A DNA stretch of 13,583 nucleotides from Verrucomicrobiota bacterium. Its GTDB lineage: Bacteria; Chlamydiota; Chlamydiia; Chlamydiales; Rhabdochlamydiaceae. The position numbers and the translations under genes were made by a program. The stretch lies in NCBI GenBank assembly GCA_903970455.1, contig CAJCIW010000108.1, positions 1-13,583 of the forward strand. Reading direction: 5' to 3'. Of this stretch, positions 6,292-13,483 are shown one piece after another (the stretch's first letter is position 1; every line of letters begins with the position of its first letter). The notes beneath the pieces are model-generated. The model was not told where the DNA came from. It made no database searches and was given only the letters and a program-made list of their open reading frames with translations.

Positions 6292-8055
6292 TCACATCCG
6301 CTCGAGAGTCTTGAGACCAAGCAGATTCAATCCTTTTTCTAAAATGCGGGATGTCGCCTCGCATAGAAGAAGGCGGCTTTCTTCCAGGGGATCCCCTTCG
6401 ACGCGGCAATCGCGGAAAAAGGCGTGGAATTTTTCGGCGAGCTCGTAAAGATAATCGCAGAGGCGATTAGGGAGAAGATCGCGCGACATGACATCGAGAG
6501 TCTCCCCGAATCTGCGCAATTGCAAGGCAAGGGAGATCTCGGTCGGATGTTCCAAAATGACAGGAGCTCTTTTCAGGAGATCAGCAACATCTTTCCCGAC
6601 TTTCCGTTTGATCCCGTTAATACGCACATAAGCATAGAGCAGGAAGGCAGCCGTATTCCCTTCAAATTTTAACATCCGGTCATAACTGAACACATAATCC
6701 TTGATGCGGTGGGAGGAAAGATCGGAATATTTGATCGCATCAATTCCGAGAATTTGCGAGGCGCGGTCCAATTCACTTTCTGAAAGATCGGGCAGCCGCT
6801 CCTGCATGATCTTTTTGGCTTGTTTTACTGCCTCCATCAAAAGATCGATCAGTTTTTCTGTTTCTCCGGAGCGCGTCTTAAATTTTTTCCCATCGGGACC
6901 CAGCACGACCCCAAAAGGAACATGGTCAAAACGGACTTTTGCCGGATCGAGATACCCCGCTTTTTCGGCAGCGTTAAAAAGCATCGCAAAATGTAGGCTC
7001 TGCCCGGCGTCTGTAAGAATGATGATGCGATCCGCTTTTTCTACCTGAATCCGATGTCGCATAGCCGCTAAATCCGTCGTGTCATAGTTGTACGCACCAT
7101 CGGATTTTTGCACGATCATCGGCTGGGGCGTCCCGTCACGGTTAATGAAGCCTTCTAGAAATAGGCATTTTGCTCCGTCTGAAATGGTGATGAGCCCTTT
7201 TTGGGTCAAATCATCGATAATTTCTCGAAGGTAGGGATTATAAAAGGATTCCCCGCGTTCATTGATTTTGATATCGAGAAGGTCGTAAATTTCTTGGTAG
7301 GACCGGCGGGAAATCTCGCAAATCACCTGCCACGCGGCACGCGTTTCCGGATCGCCGCTTTGCAATTGGACAACTTGCAGCTGCGCCCGCTTTTTGAAAT
7401 CGGGATCTTCATCGAACCGTTTTTTAGAGTCTTTATACCACCCCATCAATGTGATCAGGTCGGTCTTTTTTTCCCCTTTCACAACGTCGGGGACGGTCTC
7501 TTGCATGTATGCGATGAGCATTCCAAACTGCGTTCCCCAATCGCCGATATGGTTAAGGCGAAGAACATTGTGTCCTAAAAATTCAAATAGCCGGGCAATA
7601 GCATCCCCAATGATCGTCGAGCGCAAATGCCCGACATGAAGTTCTTTGGCGACATTAGGAGAAGAAAATTCGACGATGACTCTCTGTTTTTCTTTAGGTT
7701 CCGGAACTCCTAAACGATGATCGAGCAATAAAGCATCGATCTGGCAAGCTAGAAAAGAAGGAGAGAGTGTGACATTGATGAATCCCGGACCGGCGATCTC
7801 CAATTTCTCGATCATTTCTTTACCTTGATAACTACGATCGAAACGGGAAACGATCTTCTCTGCGGCTTCACGGGGAGAGATACGCAAAGCCTTCCCAATT
7901 TTAAGAGCGCTATTGCACTGATAATCGCCAAATTGGACCTGCGTACTCGGCGTCACTTCGGCTTCGAGTAGTTTCGGATCTTCAACAACAGATGCAAAGG
8001 AAGAGTGAATCGCTTCTTCAGCCTTTTGAAAAAGAACGGAGATGATGTTTTGCAT
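6292..8055 (-). CDS. argS: Arginyl-tRNA synthetase
   Basis: Class I aminoacyl-tRNA synthetase charging tRNA-Arg in the cytoplasm. The 587 residues are the normal family length. The N-terminal Add-1 domain (about 1-110) is followed by the Rossmann catalytic core with SSPNVAKELHVGHLRST (131-147), in which HVGH stands for the HIGH signature, and GDWGTQFG (171-178). The KMSKS region is the degenerate form KKFKTRSG (390-397), as usual in ArgRS. The C-terminal helical DALR anticodon-binding domain begins around FEGNTAAFLLYAYVR. The ATG at 8053-8055 follows the stop of the dehydrogenase gene by 7 nt, so both are probably on one transcript; no Shine-Dalgarno sequence is visible. The stop at 6292-6294 lies 8 bases from the solo repeat motif. 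Confidence 0.97.
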   Translation of the reverse strand: MQNIISVLFQKAEEAIHSSFASVVEDPKLLEAEVTPSTQVQFGDYQCNSALKIGKALRISPREAAEKIVSRFDRSYQGKEMIEKLEIAGPGFINVTLSPSFLACQIDALLLDHRLGVPEPKEKQRVIVEFSSPNVAKELHVGHLRSTIIGDAIARLFEFLGHNVLRLNHIGDWGTQFGMLIAYMQETVPDVVKGEKKTDLITLMGWYKDSKKRFDEDPDFKKRAQLQVVQLQSGDPETRAAWQVICEISRRSYQEIYDLLDIKINERGESFYNPYLREIIDDLTQKGLITISDGAKCLFLEGFINRDGTPQPMIVQKSDGAYNYDTTDLAAMRHRIQVEKADRIIILTDAGQSLHFAMLFNAAEKAGYLDPAKVRFDHVPFGVVLGPDGKKFKTRSGETEKLIDLLMEAVKQAKKIMQERLPDLSESELDRASQILGIDAIKYSDLSSHRIKDYVFSYDRMLKFEGNTAAFLLYAYVRINGIKRKVGKDVADLLKRAPVILEHPTEISLALQLRRFGETLDVMSRDLLPNRLCDYLYELAEKFHAFFRDCRVEGDPLEESRLLLCEATSRILEKGLNLLGLKTLERM

Positions 8056-8062
8056 TTTCTAT

Positions 8063-9169
8063 TTACTTAGCGTGATGGAAACAAGGGGGTTCAATCCGTT
8101 TGCCGATCCGGTACTTAAGCCGGTAATCAGCAAGCGAGACAGCAGCGCGGTGCGTCGAAAAGCGGTTTTGTTCCGCAATGTCGTAAATCACCATGAGTTG
8201 GTCGTAAAGCCGATCGACTTTTCTTCTCGCTTTCATAGGATTGTAGCCGTTCGCATCAAGCTCATGCGTGACATTGATCAACCCCCCGGCATTGATAACA
8301 AAATCCGGGGCGTAAAGGATTTCTTTTGCAAGTAGATCATCGGCATCGGACTCTTTGAGTAATTGGTTGTTGGCGCAGCCTGCGATCGCTTTGCAATTGA
8401 GGTCAGGTATCGTCTGGTGATTGATCGCGCCACCCATAGCACAGGGGGCGAGAACATCACACTCTTCGCTTAAGATATCGACGGTGGGGACGACCCTGGC
8501 GCCAGTCAACTCGGCGATGCTGCGGCATTTCGAGGCGTCGATATCGGAAACGACGAGCTGGGCCCCATGCCAATACAATAATTTTGCAAGCTCGTAGCCG
8601 ACACTCCCAAGGCCTTGAATAGCGACTGTGCGGTGCTCAAGAGCATCTGAATCTGTCAGTTTTTTGAGGACGGACTGGATTCCCCGAAAAGTCCCCCAAG
8701 CAGTGAATGGGGAAGGGTTGCCGCTGCTTTTTGCATGGGGCAGCCCCACCACGTAAGGGGTAACTCTGCTGATCTCAAGAACATCTTCAGGCGTGCTTCC
8801 GACATCCTCAGCGCAGATATATTCCCCTTGAAGCCGATCGACAGCCAGACCAAAAGCGTAAAGCATTTCTTTTGTTTTATTCTTCTTGGGGTCGGCTATA
8901 ATGACGCTTTTTCCTCCGCCCCCCCCCGCCTCGGCAATAGCAGATTTATAAGTCATCCCTCTGGCAAGGCGCATCACGTCGTTCAAAGCAGCGTCGAAGG
9001 TCGCATAAGGATAGATTCTAGTCCCGCCGAGAGCCGGCCCCATGGCAGTATTGTGAATGCAGATGATCGCTTTCAGCCCGACGTCGTTATTGGTGACTTT
9101 AATCACCTTCTCATAACCCGGGACTATCAGTTCTTGCAACTCCAGGGCTTGCTCTAAAACTAGGGTCAT
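8063..9169 (-). CDS. ldh: Leucine dehydrogenase-like (Glu/Leu/Phe/Val dehydrogenase family)
   Basis: NAD-dependent oxidative deamination of a branched-chain amino acid (leucine to 2-oxoisocaproate) or the reverse. The 368 residues match the leucine dehydrogenase length. Visible: GPALGGTRIYPY (44-55), the catalytic lysines K75 in GMTYK and K87 in GGGGGK with the usual 12-residue spacing, AEDVG (120-124), SSGNPSPFTAWG (148-159), the dinucleotide-binding GLGSVG (186-191) and NAGG (293-296). The close relation of Leu, Val and Phe enzymes leaves the substrate open. It has a good start: GAGG at 9175-9178, five bases before the ATG, and a strong promoter further up. The glycine loop before K87 is coded by a run of nine G. 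argS follows after 7 nt. Confidence 0.9.
   Translation of the reverse strand: MTLVLEQALELQELIVPGYEKVIKVTNNDVGLKAIICIHNTAMGPALGGTRIYPYATFDAALNDVMRLARGMTYKSAIAEAGGGGGKSVIIADPKKNKTKEMLYAFGLAVDRLQGEYICAEDVGSTPEDVLEISRVTPYVVGLPHAKSSGNPSPFTAWGTFRGIQSVLKKLTDSDALEHRTVAIQGLGSVGYELAKLLYWHGAQLVVSDIDASKCRSIAELTGARVVPTVDILSEECDVLAPCAMGGAINHQTIPDLNCKAIAGCANNQLLKESDADDLLAKEILYAPDFVINAGGLINVTHELDANGYNPMKARRKVDRLYDQLMVIYDIAEQNRFSTHRAAVSLADYRLKYRIGKRIEPPCFHHAK
8919..8927. repeat. Homopolymer run of nine C (nine G on the coding strand) inside the dehydrogenase gene
   Basis: The coding strand reads GCG GGG GGG GGC GGA GGA AAA, coding for A-G-G-G-G-G-K up to catalytic Lys87. Related enzymes usually have a Leu-Asn-Leu-Gly-Gly-Gly-Lys type loop here, so both the residue choice and the codon choice that make the run are unusual. 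Gain or loss of one base would shift the frame in the active site. Confidence 0.85.
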
Positions 9170-9174
9170 AGCTT

Positions 9175-9178
9175 CCTC
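9175..9178 (-). promoter_or_regulatory. Ribosome-binding site of the dehydrogenase gene
   Basis: GAGG on the minus strand, five bases before the ATG (9167-9169), within GAGGAAGCT. One of the few clear Shine-Dalgarno sequences in the window. Confidence 0.65.
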
Positions 9179-9214
9179 GTCCTCATTAAAAATTCCTAGA
9201 AACGAAAGAAGGGA

Positions 9215-9243
9215 ATCATATCAATTTTTGAGAACAAAATCAA
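9215..9243 (-). promoter_or_regulatory. Promoter for the leucine dehydrogenase-argS operon
   Basis: On the minus strand, TTGATT (9243-9238, 4 of 6) and TATGAT (9220-9215, 5 of 6) are 17 bp apart. Transcription would start near 9208, giving a leader of about 40 nt that contains the GAGG site. Confidence 0.65.
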
Positions 9244-9245
9244 CC

Positions 9246-9272
9246 TTGAAGATTAAACAGAGCTGTTATACT
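9246..9272 (+). promoter_or_regulatory. Extended -10 promoter for the DUF2709-tsaE-engB-dnaQ operon
   Basis: TTGAAG (9246-9251) lies 15 bp before TATACT (9267-9272), which is preceded by TGT, making an extended -10 element (TGnTATAAT type) that can make up for the short spacing. Its -35 box is two bases from that of the divergent promoter at 9215-9243. Confidence 0.55.
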
Positions 9273-9321
9273 CTTACCCTTCGTCAATAAATTCGTATTC
9301 GTTGAACAATTCATTCACCGC

Positions 9322-9326
9322 AGAGG
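9322..9326 (+). promoter_or_regulatory. Ribosome-binding site deciding the DUF2709 start
   Basis: AGAGG, five bases before the ATG at 9332. It supports this start over the in-frame TTG at 9302, which has no such site and would add ten residues. Confidence 0.65.
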
Positions 9327-9331
9327 AAAAA

Positions 9332-10081
9332 ATGGGTTTAGTTGCGATTTCTGAAACTCTTAAAGATGAGCTGCTTAAATTCTTGAAAAAGAACAAAAAA
9401 GCTGATCTCATCACAACCTATCTTTTTTTTCTGGAAAAAAAATTTAACATTGACCCCGTCCTCTTTATCCGGGATAAGATGATCTTTCAAAGTCAAGACG
9501 ACTTGGTCAAGAAGTTAGAATCTCAAGGAAAACTTTGGCGCGAGACAGAAATTAAAATCCAATATGGACAGCAAAGCGTCAATGAACAGACTAAGAAAAT
9601 TTATATCTGCCCTTTCACCGGCAAAGTTTTTGGGGACAATACACATCCAAACCCCCAAGACGCCATTTATGATTGGGTCGGTAAATGTCCTGAAAATAAA
9701 GAAAGGGTCGGAGGGCTGAAAGCCAAACGTTTTTTTGTTTCCGAAGATGCTGAAGTGATCAAAAATTACATCGTCAAAAGGAAAGACCCTATTACTAAAA
9801 TTGTGTATTCTTCCGCTGTCACAGGAAAATTATTCAACAGCAAAGAATCCGTCCTCGACGATTTCAAGAAAAATCAACTTAAACCTATCCCACTCGAAGA
9901 AGTCCCCAATCAAAATCGATTCCAAATCGAAGAAAACTTCCTTGCTTTTATCCAAAAACAGCTTGAGGAAAGCAAAATCAACGCTTTCGTAGAATCTCTC
10001 TCGCAATTCGAAGAATTCTCTTCCTACATCGATCAATGGCTGGAAGAAGTTAAAGAGGAAAGCGAGGAAGAACAACAATAG
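9332..10081 (+). CDS. Conserved chlamydial protein, DUF2709-like
   Basis: Protein of 249 residues with no known function. Position next to tsaE and dnaQ, size and sequence style match the chlamydial conserved family DUF2709 (CT538 in C. trachomatis, from memory). It has no signal peptide or membrane segment. The first 90 residues are helical and Lys-rich; the middle holds two related blocks, CPFTGKVF and, about 75 residues later, SAVTGKLF, each followed by a stretch rich in Asp, Asn and Ser, suggesting an internal duplication. The C-terminus is acidic (EEVKEESEEEQQ). A phenotype for the family is not known to me. It is the first gene of a four-gene operon with a gap of three bases to tsaE, so its role may be linked to translation or nucleic acid metabolism; that is inference. 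Confidence 0.75.
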   Translation: MGLVAISETLKDELLKFLKKNKKADLITTYLFFLEKKFNIDPVLFIRDKMIFQSQDDLVKKLESQGKLWRETEIKIQYGQQSVNEQTKKIYICPFTGKVFGDNTHPNPQDAIYDWVGKCPENKERVGGLKAKRFFVSEDAEVIKNYIVKRKDPITKIVYSSAVTGKLFNSKESVLDDFKKNQLKPIPLEEVPNQNRFQIEENFLAFIQKQLEESKINAFVESLSQFEEFSSYIDQWLEEVKEESEEEQQ

Positions 10082-10084
10082 AAT

Positions 10085-10510
10085 ATGCTAGTTACGACCA
10101 ATTCCGCGGAAGAAACCCACCAACTAGGCAAAGCCTTTGGACACTCGTTGCAAGGCGGCTCAGTCATGGCTCTTTTTGGGGACCTCGGAGCAGGAAAAAC
10201 CACCTTCATCCGGGGTGTTGCGGAAGGAATCGGCTTTGCCGATTTACGAAGCGTGTGCAGCCCGACTTTCACATTTTTGAACACATATCTGGGAAATAAA
10301 CCCATTTTTCACTTCGATCTTTATCGCCTCCCTAATGAGAAGGAATTTTTTGAAGCGGGATTTGATGAGTACCTAACTGCAGATGGCATCTGCTGCATTG
10401 AATGGGCTGAAAAAATCGCTCCTTCATTGCCCTCCCATGCCTACATCTTGACCTTCTCCTATGTCGGCGAAAATGCAAGGCAAATCGAAATCTTGAGGAA
10501 AGCGGGATGA
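10085..10510 (+). CDS. tsaE: tRNA t6A biosynthesis ATPase TsaE
   Basis: ATPase partner of the TsaB-TsaD complex that makes N6-threonylcarbamoyladenosine at position 37 of tRNAs reading ANN codons. The 141 residues are a normal length for TsaE (YjeE). The Walker A loop is GDLGAGKTT (32-40), followed by the family motifs SPTFTFLNTY (59-68), HFDLYRL (76-82) and EWAEKI (106-111). TsaD, TsaB and TsaC are not in the window. The stop overlaps the engB start by four bases (ATGA), which indicates coupled translation. Confidence 0.95.
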   Translation: MLVTTNSAEETHQLGKAFGHSLQGGSVMALFGDLGAGKTTFIRGVAEGIGFADLRSVCSPTFTFLNTYLGNKPIFHFDLYRLPNEKEFFEAGFDEYLTADGICCIEWAEKIAPSLPSHAYILTFSYVGENARQIEILRKAG

Positions 10511-11127
10511 AAAAAAACACTTTCAATCAAGCTCGATTTATTGCTTCTGCATTTGACACTAAAAGTTTTCCGAAAATGTCTTCTTTGAGCGGAGATCCGC
10601 TACCCGAAATCGCCATCGTCGGCCGTTCCAATGTCGGGAAATCTTCGCTGATCAATCATCTGTTAAAAACCAAGTTGGCAAAGACTTCTTCCACACCCGG
10701 GAAGACCCAGTCGATCAATTTTTATGCCATCGATGAACAGATTTTCCTGGTAGACCTCCCCGGTTACGGCTACGCCCAAGTTTCCAAGCCAATTCGAGAT
10801 CAGTGGGCGGGCATGATCGATGAATATCTACAAAAGAGAACCGAGCTTAAATTGATCCTGTTTCTCATCGATTCGCGGCGAGAGCCTACACAAGAGGATT
10901 GCCTCTTCGTCAAATGGGCAGTATTTCATCGAAAGCCGATTTTGTTTGTCTTTACTAAAACAGACAAGCTCTCGGACGCGGAAAAACAGAAAAACATCCA
11001 ATCCTCAATGGCAGCTTTTAATAATCTGCTTCCGGAGAACCCACCTCTTTTTCTTCCTTATTCGATTAAAGACCCGCATGCTAGGATGGAGATCATCAAA
11101 AAAATCAACACTCTAATGGTATCCTGA
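10507..11127 (+). CDS. engB: Ribosome biogenesis GTPase EngB (YsxC/YihA)
   Basis: TRAFAC-class GTPase that acts in assembly of the large ribosomal subunit. All GTP-binding motifs are present in 206 residues: G1 GRSNVGKS (39-46), G2 threonine in STPGKT (62-67), G3 DLPGYGYA (83-90), G4 TKTDK (150-154), and a C-terminal SIK-like G5 region. The length is usual. The start overlaps the end of tsaE, and the stop is directly followed by the ATG of the exonuclease gene with no bases between, so the three genes are tightly linked. No Shine-Dalgarno sequence of its own is evident beyond GAGG about ten bases upstream. Confidence 0.95.
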   Translation: MKKNTFNQARFIASAFDTKSFPKMSSLSGDPLPEIAIVGRSNVGKSSLINHLLKTKLAKTSSTPGKTQSINFYAIDEQIFLVDLPGYGYAQVSKPIRDQWAGMIDEYLQKRTELKLILFLIDSRREPTQEDCLFVKWAVFHRKPILFVFTKTDKLSDAEKQKNIQSSMAAFNNLLPENPPLFLPYSIKDPHARMEIIKKINTLMVS

Positions 11128-11877
11128 ATGGGTCTGATTAACAAAGACATCTTCGTCTGTCTGGATTGTGAAACGACAGGGCTGGATTTGGAAAAAGACC
11201 GCATTATCGAAATTGCCATTGTCCGGTTTGATTTCGATCAAACCTTCGAATCTTTCGAAACGCTCATCGACCCTTTAATGCCTATTCCCGAAGTTTCGAT
11301 CGCTATTCATCACATTAACGACCACATGGTCAAGGGAAAGCCTAAAATTTCGGAAATCTTCTCCCAAATCGTGGCTTTCATCGGAAGATCGATCATTGTG
11401 GGACATGGCATTACCAACGATCTGGCTTTTCTTTGCGCTGCCGCGAAGCAGTACAATATTCCTTGTAAACTTGCCTCCCATCCCTATCTCGATACGCTCC
11501 GCATGGCTCGGCTCTATGGGGAAAGTCCCATTAATTCTCTAGAAAAACTCCGCCAGCATTTCAATATTGCCGATGAAGGGGCGCATCGCGCCATGAATGA
11601 TGTGATCGTGAATATCGAAGTCTTCAAATATCTCGCCAAACAATTTAAAACAACAGAACAGCTCGTCAATCGGCTCAAAAGTCCGATCCAGCTTAGGACG
11701 ATGCCTCTTGGCAAACACAAAGGCCGCACCTTCGCAGAAATTCCTGTTGAATATTTACGTTGGGCCGTGAACCAAAATTTCGACCAGGACCTCCTCTTCT
11801 CTCTAAAAACAGAATTGAAAAAGCGGAACAAAGGGGCAAATTTTGGACAAGCAGCAAACCCTTTTGCAAATTTATAG
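11128..11877 (+). CDS. dnaQ: DnaQ-like 3'-5' exonuclease with C-terminal DUF3820-type domain
   Basis: DEDDh-family exonuclease of 249 residues. Motif I is CLDCETTGLD (Asp13, Glu15), motif II HGITNDLAFL (Asp98) and motif III HRAMNDV (His153, Asp158), so all metal-binding residues are kept. This is the domain that proofreads in DNA polymerase III, but lone proteins of this type may also trim RNA. The C-terminal 60 residues hold MPLGKHKGRTFAEIP and VEYLRWA, resembling the small DUF3820 domain found behind exonucleases in several phyla. Its position beside tsaE resembles the second dnaQ-like gene of Chlamydia (CT536, from memory), so it is probably not the sole polymerase subunit. Palindrome C begins three bases after the stop. 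Confidence 0.88.
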   Translation: MGLINKDIFVCLDCETTGLDLEKDRIIEIAIVRFDFDQTFESFETLIDPLMPIPEVSIAIHHINDHMVKGKPKISEIFSQIVAFIGRSIIVGHGITNDLAFLCAAAKQYNIPCKLASHPYLDTLRMARLYGESPINSLEKLRQHFNIADEGAHRAMNDVIVNIEVFKYLAKQFKTTEQLVNRLKSPIQLRTMPLGKHKGRTFAEIPVEYLRWAVNQNFDQDLLFSLKTELKKRNKGANFGQAANPFANL

Positions 11878-11880
11878 AAA

Positions 11881-12044
11881 CCTGAGTTTTGGGTTCATTT
11901 CATATTATCGAGCCATATCTTTCGGGCCCTTTTTGTAAATTTTGGCGCGTCCATAGGGGCCTCCAGCTATTTAACGCTCCAAAATTTACAAAAATTGCCT
12001 CAAAATCTACGGCAATCTATTGTAAAATCAACCCAAAACTCAGG
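11881..12044. repeat. Palindromic element C (164 bp inverted repeat)
   Basis: The ends are exact inverted copies of 15 bases: CCTGAGTTTTGGGTT at 11881-11895 and its complement at 12030-12044. A second exact pair of 16 bases, TTTTTGTAAATTTTGG at 11930-11945 with 11979-11994, extends after one mismatch by GCGT with ACGC, and ATAG (11953) with CTAT (11967) reaches the centre. The parts between pair loosely. Both inner and outer pairs share nearly one centre, so the whole folds as a single long hairpin. T-runs lie left and A-runs right, unlike a terminator. It occupies all but a few bases of the gap from dnaQ to pgk, and its right end lies 12 bp before the pgk ATG. Confidence 0.93.
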
Positions 12045-12056
12045 TTAGAAGTCGCT

Positions 12057-13256
12057 ATGGCAAAACTGAAATTGCAAGACCTCGATCTTAAGAATAAAAA
12101 AGTCGTCATGCGCGTCGACTTCAATGTTCCATTGAATAAAGATGGATCCATCGCCGATGATACTCGGATCCAAGAGTCCGTGCCATCCATCCAGTCTATT
12201 CTTAAGGCAGGGGGGAGCGTAATTTTGATGAGCCATCTTGGAAGGCCCAAAGGGGCCGACCCAGAATTGTCATTGACCCCTTGCGCAAAAACCCTTTCCC
12301 AATTGCTTGGGATTTCCGTACTCATGGCCGATGACTGCGTCGGCGAAAAAGTGGAAAAAATCAGCAGGGATTTAAAACCGGGACAAGTGATGCTTTTGGA
12401 AAATTTACGCTTTTATCCCGCAGAAGAAAAACCTTCCCTGGATCCCTCTTTTGCCAAAAAGCTTGCAACACTCGGAGAGATTTATGTGAATGATTCTTTC
12501 GCCACCGCTCATCGCAGCCACTCCTCGACCACAACGATCGCGCAGTATTTTCCAGGGAAAGCCGCTGCAGGCCTGCTCATGCAAAAAGAAATCGATTCCC
12601 TTTCTTCTCTTCTCAATCCCAAAAGACCCTTTTATGCGATTATAGGAGGAGCTAAAATCTCCACAAAAATGGGCGTTCTCAAATCGTTGATTTCTAAAAC
12701 GGACGGAATTTTTATTGGAGGGGGGATGGCTTTTACATTTTTCCTCGCTCAAAACATTAAAATAGGCAATTCCATTCACGAAGAGGATCAGCTCCCCGCA
12801 GCTACTGAATTTTTGAAAATATGCGGCGACAAAAAAGTGCCCTATTGGCTGCCTAAAGATCTGATTATCGCCGATGCTTTCCGTGACGACGCCAAAAGCC
12901 AATGCATCCTCTCTTCTCAAGGCATTCCAGACGGATGGGAAGGAATGGACATCGGGCCTCAAACCCTGGAGGAATGGAAAAAAGCCTTGCAAAAGGCCGC
13001 TGTTGTTTTCTGGAACGGCCCACTTGGCGTATTCGAATTCCCCCATTTTGCTAAGGGAACGGAAGAGGTCGCTAAAATAATTTCTTCCCTTAATGAGGCG
13101 TATACTGTCGTCGGAGGAGGAGATTCCGTCTCCGCCATCAATAAATCGGGATTGGCTTCTTCCTTTTCCCATCTTTCAACGGGCGGAGGAGCCTCTTTAG
13201 AATTTATTGAGCATGGCCATTTGCCTGGGATCGATGCCTTATCAGAAAAAAATTAA
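12057..13256 (+). CDS. pgk: Phosphoglycerate kinase
   Basis: Glycolytic enzyme making ATP from 1,3-bisphosphoglycerate and ADP. With the ATG at 12057 it has 399 residues, the usual length, and starts MAKLKLQDLDLKNKKVVMRVD; the reading frame stays open upstream to 11889 only because it crosses palindrome C. Landmarks: RVDFNVP (19-25), SHLGRPKG (59-66), ENLRF (115-119), NDSFATAHRSHSS (145-157), GGAKISTKMGVL (197-208), GGGMAFTF (221-228), WNGPLGVFE (319-327), GGGDSVSA (353-360) and STGGGASLE (374-382). All substrate- and nucleotide-binding parts are present. A promoter must lie in palindrome C or further up in the dnaQ operon; only a weak -10-like TAAAAT (12023-12028) was found. The nearest AGG is 12 bases from the start. 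Confidence 0.97.
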   Translation: MAKLKLQDLDLKNKKVVMRVDFNVPLNKDGSIADDTRIQESVPSIQSILKAGGSVILMSHLGRPKGADPELSLTPCAKTLSQLLGISVLMADDCVGEKVEKISRDLKPGQVMLLENLRFYPAEEKPSLDPSFAKKLATLGEIYVNDSFATAHRSHSSTTTIAQYFPGKAAAGLLMQKEIDSLSSLLNPKRPFYAIIGGAKISTKMGVLKSLISKTDGIFIGGGMAFTFFLAQNIKIGNSIHEEDQLPAATEFLKICGDKKVPYWLPKDLIIADAFRDDAKSQCILSSQGIPDGWEGMDIGPQTLEEWKKALQKAAVVFWNGPLGVFEFPHFAKGTEEVAKIISSLNEAYTVVGGGDSVSAINKSGLASSFSHLSTGGGASLEFIEHGHLPGIDALSEKN

Positions 13257-13343
13257 ATCTGCACTCACCCCCTCTTGTTAAAATTAGTTTACATCTCCCA
13301 CTAAAACTGCAACTTTAATCTATAAATCCCAGACGCTTATTCG

Positions 13344-13371
13344 TTGTCAAATAAGCTAAAAACGTTATAAT
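13344..13371 (+). promoter_or_regulatory. Strong sigma-70/sigma-66-type promoter of the nucleotide transporter gene
   Basis: TTGTCA (13344-13349, 5 of 6) and a perfect TATAAT (13366-13371) with 16 bp between. Transcription from about 13378 would give a leader of roughly 105 nt before the ATG at 13484. It is the best promoter match in the window. Confidence 0.75.
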
Positions 13372-13404
13372 AAGGGCATTGTTTGAGATCATTGGGGCGA
13401 CAGA

Positions 13405-13468
13405 CAGAGGAAAGAGGCCAAATAATAATACGATTTAAATCCTCTTTTTTCTAATTTTTCCTCCTCTG
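13405..13468 (+). promoter_or_regulatory. Possible leader hairpin (attenuator-like) of the nucleotide transporter gene
   Basis: CAGAGG (13405-13410) and AAAGAGG (13411-13417) can pair with CCTCTG (13463-13468) and CCTCTTT (13441-13447). The inner stem is followed by a T-run (TTTTTT within 13445-13450), as in a rho-independent terminator, though the stem is short and its loop long (23 bases). The outer stem would end ahead of the AAGG site at 13474. It could be leader regulation or a stability element; the weak stem leaves this open. Confidence 0.35.
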
Positions 13469-13483
13469 CAACCAAGGCGGGGT

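Noticed and set aside
6074..6409. Open frame of 111 codons on the minus strand across palindrome B and the end of argS
   Set aside because: It overlaps argS in another frame and most of the rest is the inverted repeat; no ribosome-binding site or family pattern.
9423..9442. Adjacent runs of eight T and eight A in the DUF2709 gene, as a slippage or frameshift site
   Set aside because: The frame continues normally in a conserved-looking protein (YLFFLEKKF), and such runs are frequent in Lys- and Phe-rich genes.
11889..12056. 56-residue N-terminal extension of phosphoglycerate kinase
   Set aside because: The extension is translated palindrome C. The family start is MAKLKLQDLDL at 12057.
12405..13172. 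Open frame of 255 codons on the minus strand inside pgk
   Set aside because: It lies fully within a clearly coding pgk on the other strand, and its translation has no recognisable motif; long antisense frames are expected from codon bias.
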